Below are positions 18,154-27,408 of a DNA stretch of 64,000 bases, piece by piece. The notes under the pieces were generated by a model, which was not told the origin of the DNA, did not search any database, and saw only the letters and a list, made by a program, of their open reading frames with translations. Position numbers and translations under genes: made by a program. How positions within the stretch are numbered: position 1 is the first letter of the stretch; every line of letters begins with the position of its first letter. This DNA comes from Achromobacter sp. MFA1 R4 (GTDB lineage: Bacteria; Pseudomonadota; Gammaproteobacteria; Burkholderiales; Burkholderiaceae_B), in contig NZ_LT707065.1 in assembly GCF_900156745.1 (NCBI RefSeq), positions 1,178,001 through 1,242,000 on the forward strand. Direction: 5' to 3'.

Positions 18154-19374
18154 TTGCAGCCGCTGTTATCCAACCTCAAAGTCCTGGACCTGAGCCGCAT
18201 CCTGGCCGGTCCGTGGGCGAGCCAGATCCTGGCCGACCTGGGCGCTGACGTCATCAAAGTCGAGCGGCCGGGCCAGGGCGACGACACCCGGTCCTGGGGA
18301 CCGCCCTTCCTGAAGGACGAGCAAGGCCGGGACACGAAAGACGGCGCCTACTTCATCGCCACCAACCGCGGCAAGCGTTCCATCACCCTGGACCTGCAGA
18401 CGCCCGAAGGCCAGGCGCTGGTCAAGGAACTGGCGCGCGACGCGGACGTGGTGCTCGAAAACTACAAGGTCGGCACCCTGGCGCGCATGGGGCTGGACTA
18501 CGAATCCCTGTCCAGGATCAACCCGCGGCTGGTGTACTGCTCGGTCACCGGCTTTGGCCAGACGGGCCCGCGCGCCGCCGAACCCGCCTACGACTTCCTG
18601 ATCCAGGCCATGGGCGGCCTGATGAGCGTCACCGGCGAACGCGACGACAAGCCCGGTGGCGGCCCCCAGAAGGTCGGCGTCCCCATCGTGGACCTGACCA
18701 CCGGCGTCTACGCGGCGCTGGGCATCGTGGCGGCGCTGCTGCGCCGCGCGCAGACCGGCCAGGGCGAATACATCGACGTCGCGATGCTGGACGTGCAGGT
18801 CGGCCTGCTGGCCAACCAGGCCATGAACTTCCTCTTGGGCAACAAGGTGCCGCGCCGCACCGGCACCGCGCATCCGAACATCCAGCCGCAGCGCACCTTT
18901 GCCTGCGCCGACGGCGACATCGTGATCGTGGTCGGCAACGACGCGCAGTTCGCCACGCTGTGCGGCGTGCTGGGCACGCCCGAGCTGGCGCAGGACCCGC
19001 GCTACCTCACAAACAGCCAGCGCGTGAAGAACCAGGATTCGCTGGACCCGATCCTGGACGCGATCTTCGCCGCGCAGCCGCGCGCGCACTGGCTGGCGGC
19101 CCTGAAGCAGGCCGGCGTTCCAGCAGGCTCCATCAATACCGTGCCTGAAGTGTTCGAGGACCCGCAGGTCGTGCACCGCGCCATGCTGCGGCGCCTGCCC
19201 CATCCCGCCGCCGGCTCGGTGCCGCAGGTGATGAACCCGCTGCGATTTGGCCACGCCGCGCTGCGCGCCGATGCCGCGCCGCCGCTGCTGGGCCAGCACA
19301 CCGCCGACGTGTTGACGGAACTGGGCCTGTCCGCCGAACAGATCCAGGACTATCGCGACCGCAAGATCATCTGA
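18154..19374 (+). CDS. CaiB/BaiF family III CoA-transferase (first copy)
   Basis: 406 aa. Moves CoA between acyl-CoA and a free acid, expected to activate the substrate of this operon. Family marks: KVLDLSRILAGPWASQILADLGADVIKVE with the motif around Asp, FIATNRGKRSITLDL, CSVTGFGQTGP. TTG start with AAGGAG 9 bp upstream. First gene of a run of five with gaps under 60 bp. Confidence 0.9.
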   Translation: MQPLLSNLKVLDLSRILAGPWASQILADLGADVIKVERPGQGDDTRSWGPPFLKDEQGRDTKDGAYFIATNRGKRSITLDLQTPEGQALVKELARDADVVLENYKVGTLARMGLDYESLSRINPRLVYCSVTGFGQTGPRAAEPAYDFLIQAMGGLMSVTGERDDKPGGGPQKVGVPIVDLTTGVYAALGIVAALLRRAQTGQGEYIDVAMLDVQVGLLANQAMNFLLGNKVPRRTGTAHPNIQPQRTFACADGDIVIVVGNDAQFATLCGVLGTPELAQDPRYLTNSQRVKNQDSLDPILDAIFAAQPRAHWLAALKQAGVPAGSINTVPEVFEDPQVVHRAMLRRLPHPAAGSVPQVMNPLRFGHAALRADAAPPLLGQHTADVLTELGLSAEQIQDYRDRKII

Positions 19375-19391
19375 ACGACAAGGAGAGAGAC

Positions 19392-20189
19392 ATGAACATG
19401 CCGGAAAACCTGGCAGGCCCCTACACCGCGTTGCAGGTATCGATTGCCGACGGCGTCGCGACGATCCTGCTGGCCAATCCGCCCGTCAACGCGCTCAGCA
19501 CCGAGATGATGAATGAGCTGTCCTGGGTGCTGGACCGGATCTCGGAGACGCCCGAGGTGCGCGCCGTGGTGCTGTCGGGCCAGGGCAAGACCTTCTGCGC
19601 CGGCGCCGACCTGAAGAACCGCGCCGCCACCATCAAGGGGCCGGGCGACCTGCCACAGCACTCGCGCCGCACGCGCGAGTGTTTTCATGCGATCCGCGAA
19701 TGCGCCAAGCCCGTGGTGGGCGCGATCAACGGCGCGGCCCTGGGCGCCGGCCTGGCAATCGTCGCCTCGTGCGACATCCTGCTGGCCGCCTCCGATGCGG
19801 TCGTGGGCCTGCCCGAGATCAACGTGGGGCTCCTGGGCGGCGGTCGGCACGGCATGCGGCTCTTCGGCCATTCGCGCCTGCGCCGCATGATGCTGACCGG
19901 CCTGCGCGTCGACGGCGACGAGCTCTACCGGCTGGGCATCGTCGAAGCCGCCGTGCCCGCCGAGGCGTTGATGGACCGCGCGATGGAACTGGCCCGCGAG
20001 CTGGCGTCCAAGAGTCCGCTGGCCACGGTGCTGGCCAAGCAGACGCTCAACGCCATCGAAGACATGAGCCTGCGCGACGGCTACCGCTACGAACAGGACA
20101 TGACGGCGGCCATCGGCAAGACCGAGGACGCGCAGGAAGCGCGGCGCGCGTTCCTGGAGAAGCGCGCCCCCGTGTTCCAGGGCCGATAA
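19392..20189 (+). CDS. enoyl-CoA hydratase/isomerase family protein
   Basis: 265-aa crotonase-fold enzyme, expected to hydrate the enoyl-CoA made by the acyl-CoA dehydrogenase of the same operon. Oxyanion-hole motifs FCAGADLKNR and GAALGAGLAIVASCDI are present. The two usual catalytic Glu positions fall in LPEINVGLLGGGRHG, where the first is Glu and the second is not obvious, so isomerase or hydrolase chemistry is possible. Confidence 0.85.
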   Translation: MNMPENLAGPYTALQVSIADGVATILLANPPVNALSTEMMNELSWVLDRISETPEVRAVVLSGQGKTFCAGADLKNRAATIKGPGDLPQHSRRTRECFHAIRECAKPVVGAINGAALGAGLAIVASCDILLAASDAVVGLPEINVGLLGGGRHGMRLFGHSRLRRMMLTGLRVDGDELYRLGIVEAAVPAEALMDRAMELARELASKSPLATVLAKQTLNAIEDMSLRDGYRYEQDMTAAIGKTEDAQEARRAFLEKRAPVFQGR

Positions 20190-20201
20190 GGAGAGGCCGC
20201 C

Positions 20202-21425
20202 ATGAGCAGTGCATTGGAAGGCGTGAAGGTCCTGGACCTGAGCCGCGTGTTCTCCGGGCCGTGGGCCGCGCAGATGCTGGCCGATTTTGGCGCCGAGGTC
20301 ATCAAGGTGGAGCGCCCCGGCCGCGGCGACGACGTGCGGCACCAGGGCTATCCCATGCCGGACCGCGACGGGCAGCCCAGCCGCGAGACGTCCTCGTTCG
20401 TCGCGATGAACCGCGGCAAGAAGTCCCTGACCCTGGACATCTCGCGGCCAGAGGGCCAGGAACTGGTGCGCCAGCTCGCGCAAAAGGCCGACATTCTCAT
20501 CGAAAACTTCAAGGCCGGCGACCTGCGGCGCTACGGGCTGGATTACGCCGCGCTGTCGGCCCTGAATCCGCGCCTGGTGTATTGCTCGATCACCGGGTTC
20601 GGCCAGACCGGCCCCTACAGCCACCTGCCGGGCTACGACCCCATCTTCCAGTCCATGAGCGGCCTGATGAGCGTGACGGGCGTGCCGGACGGGAAACCCG
20701 GCGCGGGGCCGGTCAAGGCCGGCTATTCGGTGTCCGACCTGACCGCGGGGTTTTACGCGGTGTCGGCCATCCTGGCCGCGCTGCGGCACCGCGACCAGAT
20801 CTCGGGCGTGGGCCAGCACATCGACCTGGCGCTGCTGGATGCGCAGATCGCGGCCATTTCGCACATCGGCATGAATTACCTGGCCAGCGGCAAGCTGCCC
20901 GTCCGCATGGGTTCGGCCTCGCAGATCACCGCGCCGTTCCGCGCCTTCGAATGCGAGGATGGGCACCTGATGGTGGCCGTCGGCAACGACTCGCAGTTCC
21001 GCAGCTTCTGCCACGTCATCGGCCTGCCCGCGCTGGCGCAGGATCCGCGCTTCGACACCAATCCCAAGCGGGCGGCCGCGCAGGCGGACCTGTCCCGGCT
21101 GATCGAACCGGCGATGCGCGCGCGCACGGTGGCCGACTGGAACCAGGCCCTGGCCGGCGCCAATGTTCCCTGCGGCCCCATCTACACCATGGACCAGGTA
21201 TTCGAGGATCCGCAGGTGCGGCACCGCGAGGTGCTGGGCAGCGTCCAGCATCCCGCCCTGGGCGCCATGCCCGTCATCCGGAACCCCATCCATTTCTCCG
21301 GCACGCCCATCGCCGTCGGCCTGCCGCCCCCCATGCTGGGCGAACACACCGCCGACATCCTGCGCGCGGAACTGGGCCTGTCCGACGACGCGATCGGACG
21401 CCTGCAAGCCGAGGGCATCGTATGA
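20202..21425 (+). CDS. CaiB/BaiF family III CoA-transferase (second copy)
   Basis: 407-aa paralogue of the first gene of the operon (VLDLSRVFSGPWAAQMLADF, FVAMNRGKKSLTLDI, CSITGFGQTGPYS). The two are clearly distinct in sequence, so a recent tandem duplication is unlikely; they may serve different acids or form a heteromer. GGAGAGG ribosome site before the ATG. The stop overlaps the next start (ATGA). Confidence 0.9.
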   Translation: MSSALEGVKVLDLSRVFSGPWAAQMLADFGAEVIKVERPGRGDDVRHQGYPMPDRDGQPSRETSSFVAMNRGKKSLTLDISRPEGQELVRQLAQKADILIENFKAGDLRRYGLDYAALSALNPRLVYCSITGFGQTGPYSHLPGYDPIFQSMSGLMSVTGVPDGKPGAGPVKAGYSVSDLTAGFYAVSAILAALRHRDQISGVGQHIDLALLDAQIAAISHIGMNYLASGKLPVRMGSASQITAPFRAFECEDGHLMVAVGNDSQFRSFCHVIGLPALAQDPRFDTNPKRAAAQADLSRLIEPAMRARTVADWNQALAGANVPCGPIYTMDQVFEDPQVRHREVLGSVQHPALGAMPVIRNPIHFSGTPIAVGLPPPMLGEHTADILRAELGLSDDAIGRLQAEGIV

Positions 21426-23767
21426 ACGCCATCGACCACGAGCTCATCGAAGAAATCCGCGACAGCGCGCGCGACTTTCTGCTGCGCCGCGACCAGCGCC
21501 AACGCAAGCGCAAGGCGGCGGCGGGCGACCGCGAATACTGGAAGGAGATCGCCTCGGTCGGCTGGCTGGGCATGAGCGTGCCCGAAGCGCTGGGCGGGCT
21601 TGGCCTGGGCTGGCATGCGATGGCCGCCGTGCTGGAAGAGGCCGGCCGTGCGCAACTGCCCGAGCCGCTCGTCGGCGCGGGCGTGCTGGCCACGACGCTG
21701 CTGGCCCGCATCGCGCCGGCGGGCGACGCCGGTCCGCGCGACCGGCTCCTGGACGCGATTTGCCGGGGCGAGCGCGTCGTGGGCCTGGCGTGGCAGGAGA
21801 CCGAGGGCCAGCTCGAAGCCGGCGAGGCCGCCGGGGCCTTCGGCGTCACGGTCACCGCGCGCGAAGGCGCCTATGTGCTGAACGGCGAAAAGCGCCACGT
21901 CATCCCCGGCGCGGCCGTGGACGGCTGGCTCATCACGGCCGACGGCGAAGCGGGCTCCGCGCTCTTCTACCTGCCGGCCGGCACGCCGGGCGTCACGGTG
22001 CATGCCCACGAGCGCGCCGACGGCTCGCCCGCCTGCCACCTTGCGATCGAATCGGCCGTCCTCACGCCGGACGCGCTGCTGGCGCGCGCAGGCGTGCTGG
22101 ACGCCGTGGACGAAGCCATCGACTACGGCCGCCTGATGCAATCGGCGGAACTGGTGGGCATCGCGCGCCAGGTGCTGGCCGACTCGGTGGCCTACCTGAA
22201 CACACGCTCGCAGTTCGGCCGGCCGTTGTCGTCATTCCAGGCGTTGCAGCACCGGCTGGTGGACGCGGCGATGCAGGTGGAACTGGCCGCCAACAGCCTG
22301 CTGGACGCGCTGAACGCCATCGCGGCCGCGCCCGGCGACGCCAAGGCGCGCAAGGCCGCGGCCAGCCGGGTCAAGGCCCGCGCGGCGCGTGCCGGCATCG
22401 AGGCGTCGCGGCTGGCCATCCAGCTTCACGGCGCCATCGGCTACACCGACGAATGCGACGTCAGCCTGTATTTCCGTAGCGCCCTGCACCTGGGCGCCTG
22501 GCTGGGCAACGCCACGGCGCATCGCCAACGCTACGGCGCGCTGGCGCCCGATCCCGCCCCGCCGGCCGACGATGACGACGGCGAGGACGACGCCAGCGAC
22601 GCGCAATTCCCGCGCGACGCCGACTGGAACGCCATGCCCGAAGCGCAGTTCCGCGCGATGCTGCGCCGGTTCTTCCGCACGCATTACCCCGACGCCCTGC
22701 GCCACGTGCCATGGCGGCTGCATTGGGACGAGATCAAGGACTGGTACTTCACGCTATCGCGCCAGGGCTGGATCGCGCCGGCCTGGCCGCGCGAGCATGG
22801 CGGCATGGCGCTGTCCCCGGCCCGGCAGATCGCCTTCATCGAAGAGGCCGAGCGCTACGGCGTGGCGCGCGCGCCGGACCAGGGCCTGGTCATGCTGGGC
22901 CCCATCCTGATCCGCTACGGCACCGAGGCGCAGCGCGCGCGCTTTCTGCCCGGCATCCTGTCCGGCGAGGCGGTGTGGGCGCAGGGCTACTCCGAACCCA
23001 ACGCGGGCTCCGACCTGGCCTCGCTGCGTTGCGAGGCGGTGATCGACGGCGACGAACTGGTGGTGACGGGCCAGAAGACCTGGTCCACGCTGGCGCAGGA
23101 CGCGACGCACATGTTCATGCTGGTGCGCACCGACAAGACCGTCAAGAAACAGGCGGGCATCAGCTTCCTGCTGGTGGACCTGGCCAGCCCGGGCGTCAGC
23201 CGCCGGCCGATCCGCACGCTATCGGGCCACGAAGAGTTCTGCGAGGTGTTCTTCGACCAGGTCCGCGTGCCGCGCGACAACGTGGTCGGCGAGCTGAACG
23301 CCGGATGGGATATCGCCAAGGCGCTGCTGGGCTTCGAGCGCCTGTTCAGCGGCAGCCCCAAGCACGCCAGCCATGCCCTGCAGCAGATCTTCAGCATCGC
23401 GCGCCAGCGCGGCCTGCTGGCCGATCCCGCCTTCACGGACCGGCTGGCCGAGCTGCGGCTGGACAGCGCCGACCTGACCGCCATGTACCGCGTCTTCGCG
23501 GACCTGGCCAGGGCGGGCCGTCCGCTGCCGCCCGAGCTGTCGCTGCTGAAGATCTGGGCGACCGAAACGCACGAGCGCCTGGGCGCGCTGCTGATCCAGA
23601 TCGCCGAGGAATACGGCGGCGCGGCGATGCGGCTGGGCTACGGCAACGGCAACGTCCATGCGCTGGCGCCCTACGTCAACGCGCTGGCGGCAACCATCTT
23701 CAGCGGCACCAACGAGATCCAGCGCAACATCTACGCCAAGCAGGTCCTCGGCCTGCAAGGCGCCTAG
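21422..23767 (+). CDS. double-domain acyl-CoA dehydrogenase fusion
   Basis: 781 aa, about twice the usual 380. Domain 1 (residues 1-375) has the ACAD C-terminal helix pattern IQLHGAIGYTDECDVSLYFR; an acidic linker (about 380-395, DDDDGEDD) leads to domain 2 (about 405-781) with YSEPNAGSDLASL and IFSGTNEIQRNIYAKQVLG. At the place where medium-chain enzymes have YEGT the second domain has FSGT, so the catalytic Glu, if any, lies elsewhere. The arrangement resembles heteromeric alpha2beta2 ACADs joined into one chain. ATG overlaps the preceding stop; the open frame upstream (to 19,679) is antisense noise. Confidence 0.85.
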   Translation: MNAIDHELIEEIRDSARDFLLRRDQRQRKRKAAAGDREYWKEIASVGWLGMSVPEALGGLGLGWHAMAAVLEEAGRAQLPEPLVGAGVLATTLLARIAPAGDAGPRDRLLDAICRGERVVGLAWQETEGQLEAGEAAGAFGVTVTAREGAYVLNGEKRHVIPGAAVDGWLITADGEAGSALFYLPAGTPGVTVHAHERADGSPACHLAIESAVLTPDALLARAGVLDAVDEAIDYGRLMQSAELVGIARQVLADSVAYLNTRSQFGRPLSSFQALQHRLVDAAMQVELAANSLLDALNAIAAAPGDAKARKAAASRVKARAARAGIEASRLAIQLHGAIGYTDECDVSLYFRSALHLGAWLGNATAHRQRYGALAPDPAPPADDDDGEDDASDAQFPRDADWNAMPEAQFRAMLRRFFRTHYPDALRHVPWRLHWDEIKDWYFTLSRQGWIAPAWPREHGGMALSPARQIAFIEEAERYGVARAPDQGLVMLGPILIRYGTEAQRARFLPGILSGEAVWAQGYSEPNAGSDLASLRCEAVIDGDELVVTGQKTWSTLAQDATHMFMLVRTDKTVKKQAGISFLLVDLASPGVSRRPIRTLSGHEEFCEVFFDQVRVPRDNVVGELNAGWDIAKALLGFERLFSGSPKHASHALQQIFSIARQRGLLADPAFTDRLAELRLDSADLTAMYRVFADLARAGRPLPPELSLLKIWATETHERLGALLIQIAEEYGGAAMRLGYGNGNVHALAPYVNALAATIFSGTNEIQRNIYAKQVLGLQGA

Positions 23768-23788
23768 CAGCGAAAAATCAACGACAAC

Positions 23789-23808
23789 GCGCCGGCCCGA
23801 GCCGGCGC
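23789..23808 (+). other. intergenic hairpin
   Basis: GCGCCGGC and GCCGGCGC flank CCGA in the 57-bp gap between the dehydrogenase and receptor genes. There is no T-run, so it may protect or attenuate the mRNA rather than terminate it. Confidence 0.4.
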
Positions 23809-23824
23809 ATCCGGAGAGAGACAC

Positions 23825-24796
23825 ATGAAAAAAGCAACCGCACTGACGGTGGCGGCCATGATCCTGGGCGCCGTCGCCGCGCCCGCCTCGCACGCCGCGC
23901 AGCCCTGGCCCAGCCAGCCGATCCGCCTGATCGTGCCCTACCCGCCCGGCGGCTCAGTCGACAACCTGGCCCGCCTGCTCGCGCCGTCCCTGGGCCAGCG
24001 CCTCGGACAGACCATCGTGATCGAGAACAAGGCCGGCGCCAGCGGCACCATCGGGGTGGACGCGACCGTGCGCGCCACGCCCGACGGCAGCACCTTCGGC
24101 TTCGGCGTGCCGGGCGCGATTACCGGCCTGCCGCACGTCATGAAAGTGCCGTACGACGTGTCGAAGATCCAGTATGTCTCGCTGGTGGCGCGCATTCCGC
24201 AGGTCATCATGGTCAACCCCTCGCTGCCGGACGCCACGCTGGCGGACTTTGTGGCCAGCGCCAAGAAGCAGCCCGGCAAGTACAACTACGGCTCCGCCGG
24301 CAACGTCACGACTCCGCATCTGGGCGGCGAACTGCTCAAGCAGCAGACCGGCATCGACATCATGCACGTGCCCTACAAGGGCGCCGCGCCCGCGGTGACG
24401 GCGCTGCTGTCCAACGAGGTGCAGATGTTCCCCGGCGACGCGTCGGCCGCCCTGGGCTTCATCAAGTCCGGCAAGCTGCGCGCGCTGGCGGTGGCCAGCC
24501 CCCAACGCTTCGAAGGCCTGCCCGACGTGCCCACCACCCAGGAGGCGGGCTTTCCCGGCATCATCGTCGAGTCCAACTACGGGATCATCGCGCCCACCGG
24601 CACGCCGCAAGACATCGTGGAAAAGATGGCCGACGCGATCGCCAAGTCGCTCGCGGACCCCGTCCTGCGCCAGAAAATGATCGACCAGGGCGCCATCCCC
24701 ATGGCCACCACGCCCGACGCATACCGCGCGCTGATGGAGGCGGAATCGAAAAAATGGGGCGAGGTCATCCGGCGCGGCAAGCTGGGACTGCAATAA
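23825..24796 (+). CDS. Bug-family periplasmic solute receptor (acyl-CoA operon)
   Basis: 323-aa binding protein with signal peptide ending near SHAAQ. Bug marks: QPIRLIVPYPPGGSVDNLAR, NKAGASGTIGVDATV, VPYKGAAPAVTALLSNEVQ. Co-transcribed with the CoA-transferase/ACAD genes, so it likely captures the carboxylic acid they degrade. GGAGAGAG ribosome site. Ligand unknown. Confidence 0.85.
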   Translation: MKKATALTVAAMILGAVAAPASHAAQPWPSQPIRLIVPYPPGGSVDNLARLLAPSLGQRLGQTIVIENKAGASGTIGVDATVRATPDGSTFGFGVPGAITGLPHVMKVPYDVSKIQYVSLVARIPQVIMVNPSLPDATLADFVASAKKQPGKYNYGSAGNVTTPHLGGELLKQQTGIDIMHVPYKGAAPAVTALLSNEVQMFPGDASAALGFIKSGKLRALAVASPQRFEGLPDVPTTQEAGFPGIIVESNYGIIAPTGTPQDIVEKMADAIAKSLADPVLRQKMIDQGAIPMATTPDAYRALMEAESKKWGEVIRRGKLGLQ

Positions 24797-24865
24797 CGCC
24801 ATGCCCCCGCGCTTTTGCCGTACGCTTATGCCGATTCCCACGACCGCCCATTGCCGCCATCGACC

Positions 24866-25828
24866 ATGCCAACCGCAAAAGCCACGGGCCTGAGCCTGGA
24901 CCTGACCGCCGACCTGCACAAATGGCGGGCTTTCCTGGCCATCGCGGAACTGGGCAGCATCACCCGCGCCGCGCTGTACCTGGACCAGGACCAGTCGGTG
25001 CTGAGCCGCCGCATCAATGCACTGGAACGCGAGTGCAATGCGCGGCTCTTCAACCGCACCGGCCGCGGCGTCAACCTGTCGGAAGTGGGCGAACGCCTCT
25101 TCCCGCTGGTGCAGACGCTGCTGCACGACGCCGAGCGCCTGGAACTGGAGCTCAACGGCGAGGCCCGCGAGCCCGCCGGCGAGGTCACGCTGGGCCTGTT
25201 GCCGTCGACGGCGCATCCGCTGATCCGCCGGCTGTTCTCGCGGCTGCGCCAGCAGTTTCCCAAGGTGCATCTCAAGATCCTGGAGGGGTCCAGCGGCCAG
25301 ATCGAGGAATGGCTGACGGACAGCCGCGTGGACATCGCCATCCTGTACCGCTATGGCGACAAATGCCCGCCCGGCGAGCAGGCGCTGGCCTACGTCGACT
25401 CCTACCTCGTCGGCGCGGCGGGCGATGCGCGCACGCAGGCAGGCGAAATCACGTTCGACCAGCTCGATGGCCTGCCCTTCATCCTGCCCGGCGCGCCCAA
25501 CGGCCTGCGCAACGCGCTGGACGGCCTGGCGCGGGCGCGCAAGATCACCATCGCGCCCCTGATCGAGGCCGATTCCCTGCCGCTCATGAAGTCCATCGTC
25601 GAACACGAAAAGATGTACACCGTGCTGCCGCTGCACGCGGTCTGGCAGGAAGTGCAGGAAGGGCGGCTGAGCATCGCCGCGCTACGCGACCCCACGATGA
25701 GCCGCATCATTTCCATGGCGTTCGCGCGCGCCAAGGGGCCGGGGCGCACCGTCATGGAAGTGGCCTCGCAGATCGAGGCCCTGGTGCGCGAGATCGGCGG
25801 CGAAGGCGTCTGGCACGCCAGCCCGTAG
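24866..25828 (+). CDS. LysR-family regulator
   Basis: 320 aa from ATG 24866; a TTG 17 codons upstream (24815) is possible but lacks a ribosome site. The helix-turn-helix lies at about residues 18-60 (FLAIAELGSITRAALYLDQD, LSRRINALE), then a substrate-binding-like domain. It follows the Bug gene on the same strand and faces the convergent catabolic operon, so it could control either. Confidence 0.8.
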   Translation: MPTAKATGLSLDLTADLHKWRAFLAIAELGSITRAALYLDQDQSVLSRRINALERECNARLFNRTGRGVNLSEVGERLFPLVQTLLHDAERLELELNGEAREPAGEVTLGLLPSTAHPLIRRLFSRLRQQFPKVHLKILEGSSGQIEEWLTDSRVDIAILYRYGDKCPPGEQALAYVDSYLVGAAGDARTQAGEITFDQLDGLPFILPGAPNGLRNALDGLARARKITIAPLIEADSLPLMKSIVEHEKMYTVLPLHAVWQEVQEGRLSIAALRDPTMSRIISMAFARAKGPGRTVMEVASQIEALVREIGGEGVWHASP

Positions 25829-25857
25829 CGGCGGGCCGGCGCGCGGCCGCCTTCCCC

Positions 25858-26784
25858 TTAAGCCGTTTGCTTGAAGCCGTAAAGCCTCGCCGGGTTGTCC
25901 ACCCAGACCTTCCTGCGCAGCGCGTCGCTCCCCAGCCAGCGGTGCGCCAGGTCGACCAGCGCGTCGGCCGACGGCGCGGCGGCGCCCATCCGCACGAAGG
26001 GCCAGTCCGAACCCCACAGCACCTGGTCCGGATTGGCGGCGATGCAGGCATCGTGGATGAAGCGCGCGTTCTCGTAGTCCGGCGCGGTGCCGACGCGGCA
26101 CACCGTCAGCTTCATCCAGATCCGTCCTTCGGCCAGCAATCCGCGCAGCAGCTGGAACACCGGATCCGAGTCGCCGCGCGCCGGCACCAGGCTGCCCAGG
26201 TGATCGATGACGATCGGCAGGTCCAGCCCCGCCAGCGCCGGCAGGTGGCGCAGATAGGTGTCGCAAGGCGCCCAGAGCTGCGCGTGCAGGCCGTGCGCCT
26301 TCATGCGCGGGGCCAGCGCGGCGACCTGATCGAATCCCACGCTGCCGGGAAACAGCTTGCCCGCGGGGTCGCGCGCCTCGACAAAGCGCAGGCCGCGCAC
26401 GCCGCGTTCGTACAGGTCACGCAGTTGCGCATCGGTGGCCGACGGATCGGCCACGGCGATCCCGCGCAGGCGGTCTGCACCCTGCGCCAGCGCGTCCAGC
26501 AGCGCATCGGGGTTCGTGCCATAGGGCGCGGGCTGCACCAGCACGCCGCGCGCCGCGCCCAGCGTGTCCAGCATGCGCAGGTAGCGCGGCGCCGCGGCGT
26601 CCGGCGCGGCGTAGGACGACGGATGCTGCAGGGGAAAGCGGTCGTAGGGACCGAAGACGTGGCAATGCGTGTCGCACGCGCCTGCGGGCAGTGCATGTGC
26701 CGGCGCGACGGGCATGCGCGGCGTCTCGACGCTGTCCGGCACGTAGGGGCGGGCTTTCCGGTCCCCGCTGGCGGCGGCGCTCAT
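25858..26784 (-). CDS. amidohydrolase-family metal hydrolase (PDC-hydrolase-like)
   Basis: 308 aa. TIM-barrel hydrolase related to 2-pyrone-4,6-dicarboxylate lactonase. Seen: DTHCHVFGPYDRFP near residue 37 with the HxH metal motif, IVIDHLGSL, and the late Asp motif VLWGSDWPFVRM. ATG overlaps the preceding stop (ATGA), so it is coupled to the carboxymuconolactone-decarboxylase-family gene. Ring-cleavage lactone hydrolysis is inferred; the substrate is unproven. Confidence 0.8.
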   Translation of the reverse strand: MSAAASGDRKARPYVPDSVETPRMPVAPAHALPAGACDTHCHVFGPYDRFPLQHPSSYAAPDAAAPRYLRMLDTLGAARGVLVQPAPYGTNPDALLDALAQGADRLRGIAVADPSATDAQLRDLYERGVRGLRFVEARDPAGKLFPGSVGFDQVAALAPRMKAHGLHAQLWAPCDTYLRHLPALAGLDLPIVIDHLGSLVPARGDSDPVFQLLRGLLAEGRIWMKLTVCRVGTAPDYENARFIHDACIAANPDQVLWGSDWPFVRMGAAAPSADALVDLAHRWLGSDALRRKVWVDNPARLYGFKQTA

Positions 26785-27398
26785 GATTGCCCCCGCTTGC
26801 CCAGCGGCGCCAACCGGCTGAGCGCCGGTCCGCCGTCCTGCCGCGGCGTGTCCAGCGGCGGCGGCGCGTCGTCCGGCATCGGGATCTCGTGCGCGTTCAG
26901 CGTCATCGACACCATGGTGTAGTAGCCGATCACGGCAGTCAGCTCCACCACGCCGACCGCCGCCCAACGCTCCACCGCCTGTGCATACAGGGCGGGCTCG
27001 ACCTGTCCGGTTTCCTGGAGCTGACGCGCGAACTCGTAGACCACTTCGTCGTCGCGGTTGTCGAACACCGGCGTGGCGCGTGCCTGGATCGCGTCCAGCA
27101 CCGCGTCCGCAATGCCGGCTGCACGCGCGGCCTGCGCGTGGATGTGCCATTCGATCTGGCTGTTCCAGCGGCGCGCCGTGACCACGATGGCGAGTTCGCT
27201 GACGCGGGGCGGCAGGCTGGTGCCAAAGCGCAGCAGCGCGCCCAGCGCCTGCCAGCGCTCGGCCAGTTCGGGACTGTGCAGCGCGGCGCGCAAGGGGCCG
27301 ACCAGACGGCCGCGCGGCCCCGAGATGATCTGCTCGTACACGCGCTTCTGGTCATCGGTCATGCTGTCGGGGTCGGGCAGCGGGATGCGGCTCATCAT
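26781..27398 (-). CDS. carboxymuconolactone decarboxylase family protein
   Basis: 205 aa. All-helical CMD/AhpD-like protein: RVSELAIVVTARRWNSQIEWHIH carries the conserved Glu and His, but the AhpD CxxC is absent, so a decarboxylase or related role is likelier than peroxidase. ATG 27398 is chosen for AAGGACG directly upstream; an open frame continues to 27458. Part of the catabolic operon with the downstream hydrolase. Confidence 0.75.
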   Translation of the reverse strand: MMSRIPLPDPDSMTDDQKRVYEQIISGPRGRLVGPLRAALHSPELAERWQALGALLRFGTSLPPRVSELAIVVTARRWNSQIEWHIHAQAARAAGIADAVLDAIQARATPVFDNRDDEVVYEFARQLQETGQVEPALYAQAVERWAAVGVVELTAVIGYYTMVSMTLNAHEIPMPDDAPPPLDTPRQDGGPALSRLAPLGKRGQS

Positions 27399-27408
27399 CG
27401 TCCTTTCT

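Noticed and set aside
19350..21407. 685-codon frame on the minus strand
   Set aside because: Antisense to the hydratase and CoA-transferase genes; the composition is a shadow and the plus-strand families are unambiguous.
22711..26922. Very long open frame of 1,403 codons on the plus strand
   Set aside because: It runs through the dehydrogenase, receptor and LysR genes in another frame; Arg/Ala/Gly-rich composition typical of GC-rich shadow frames, no domain.
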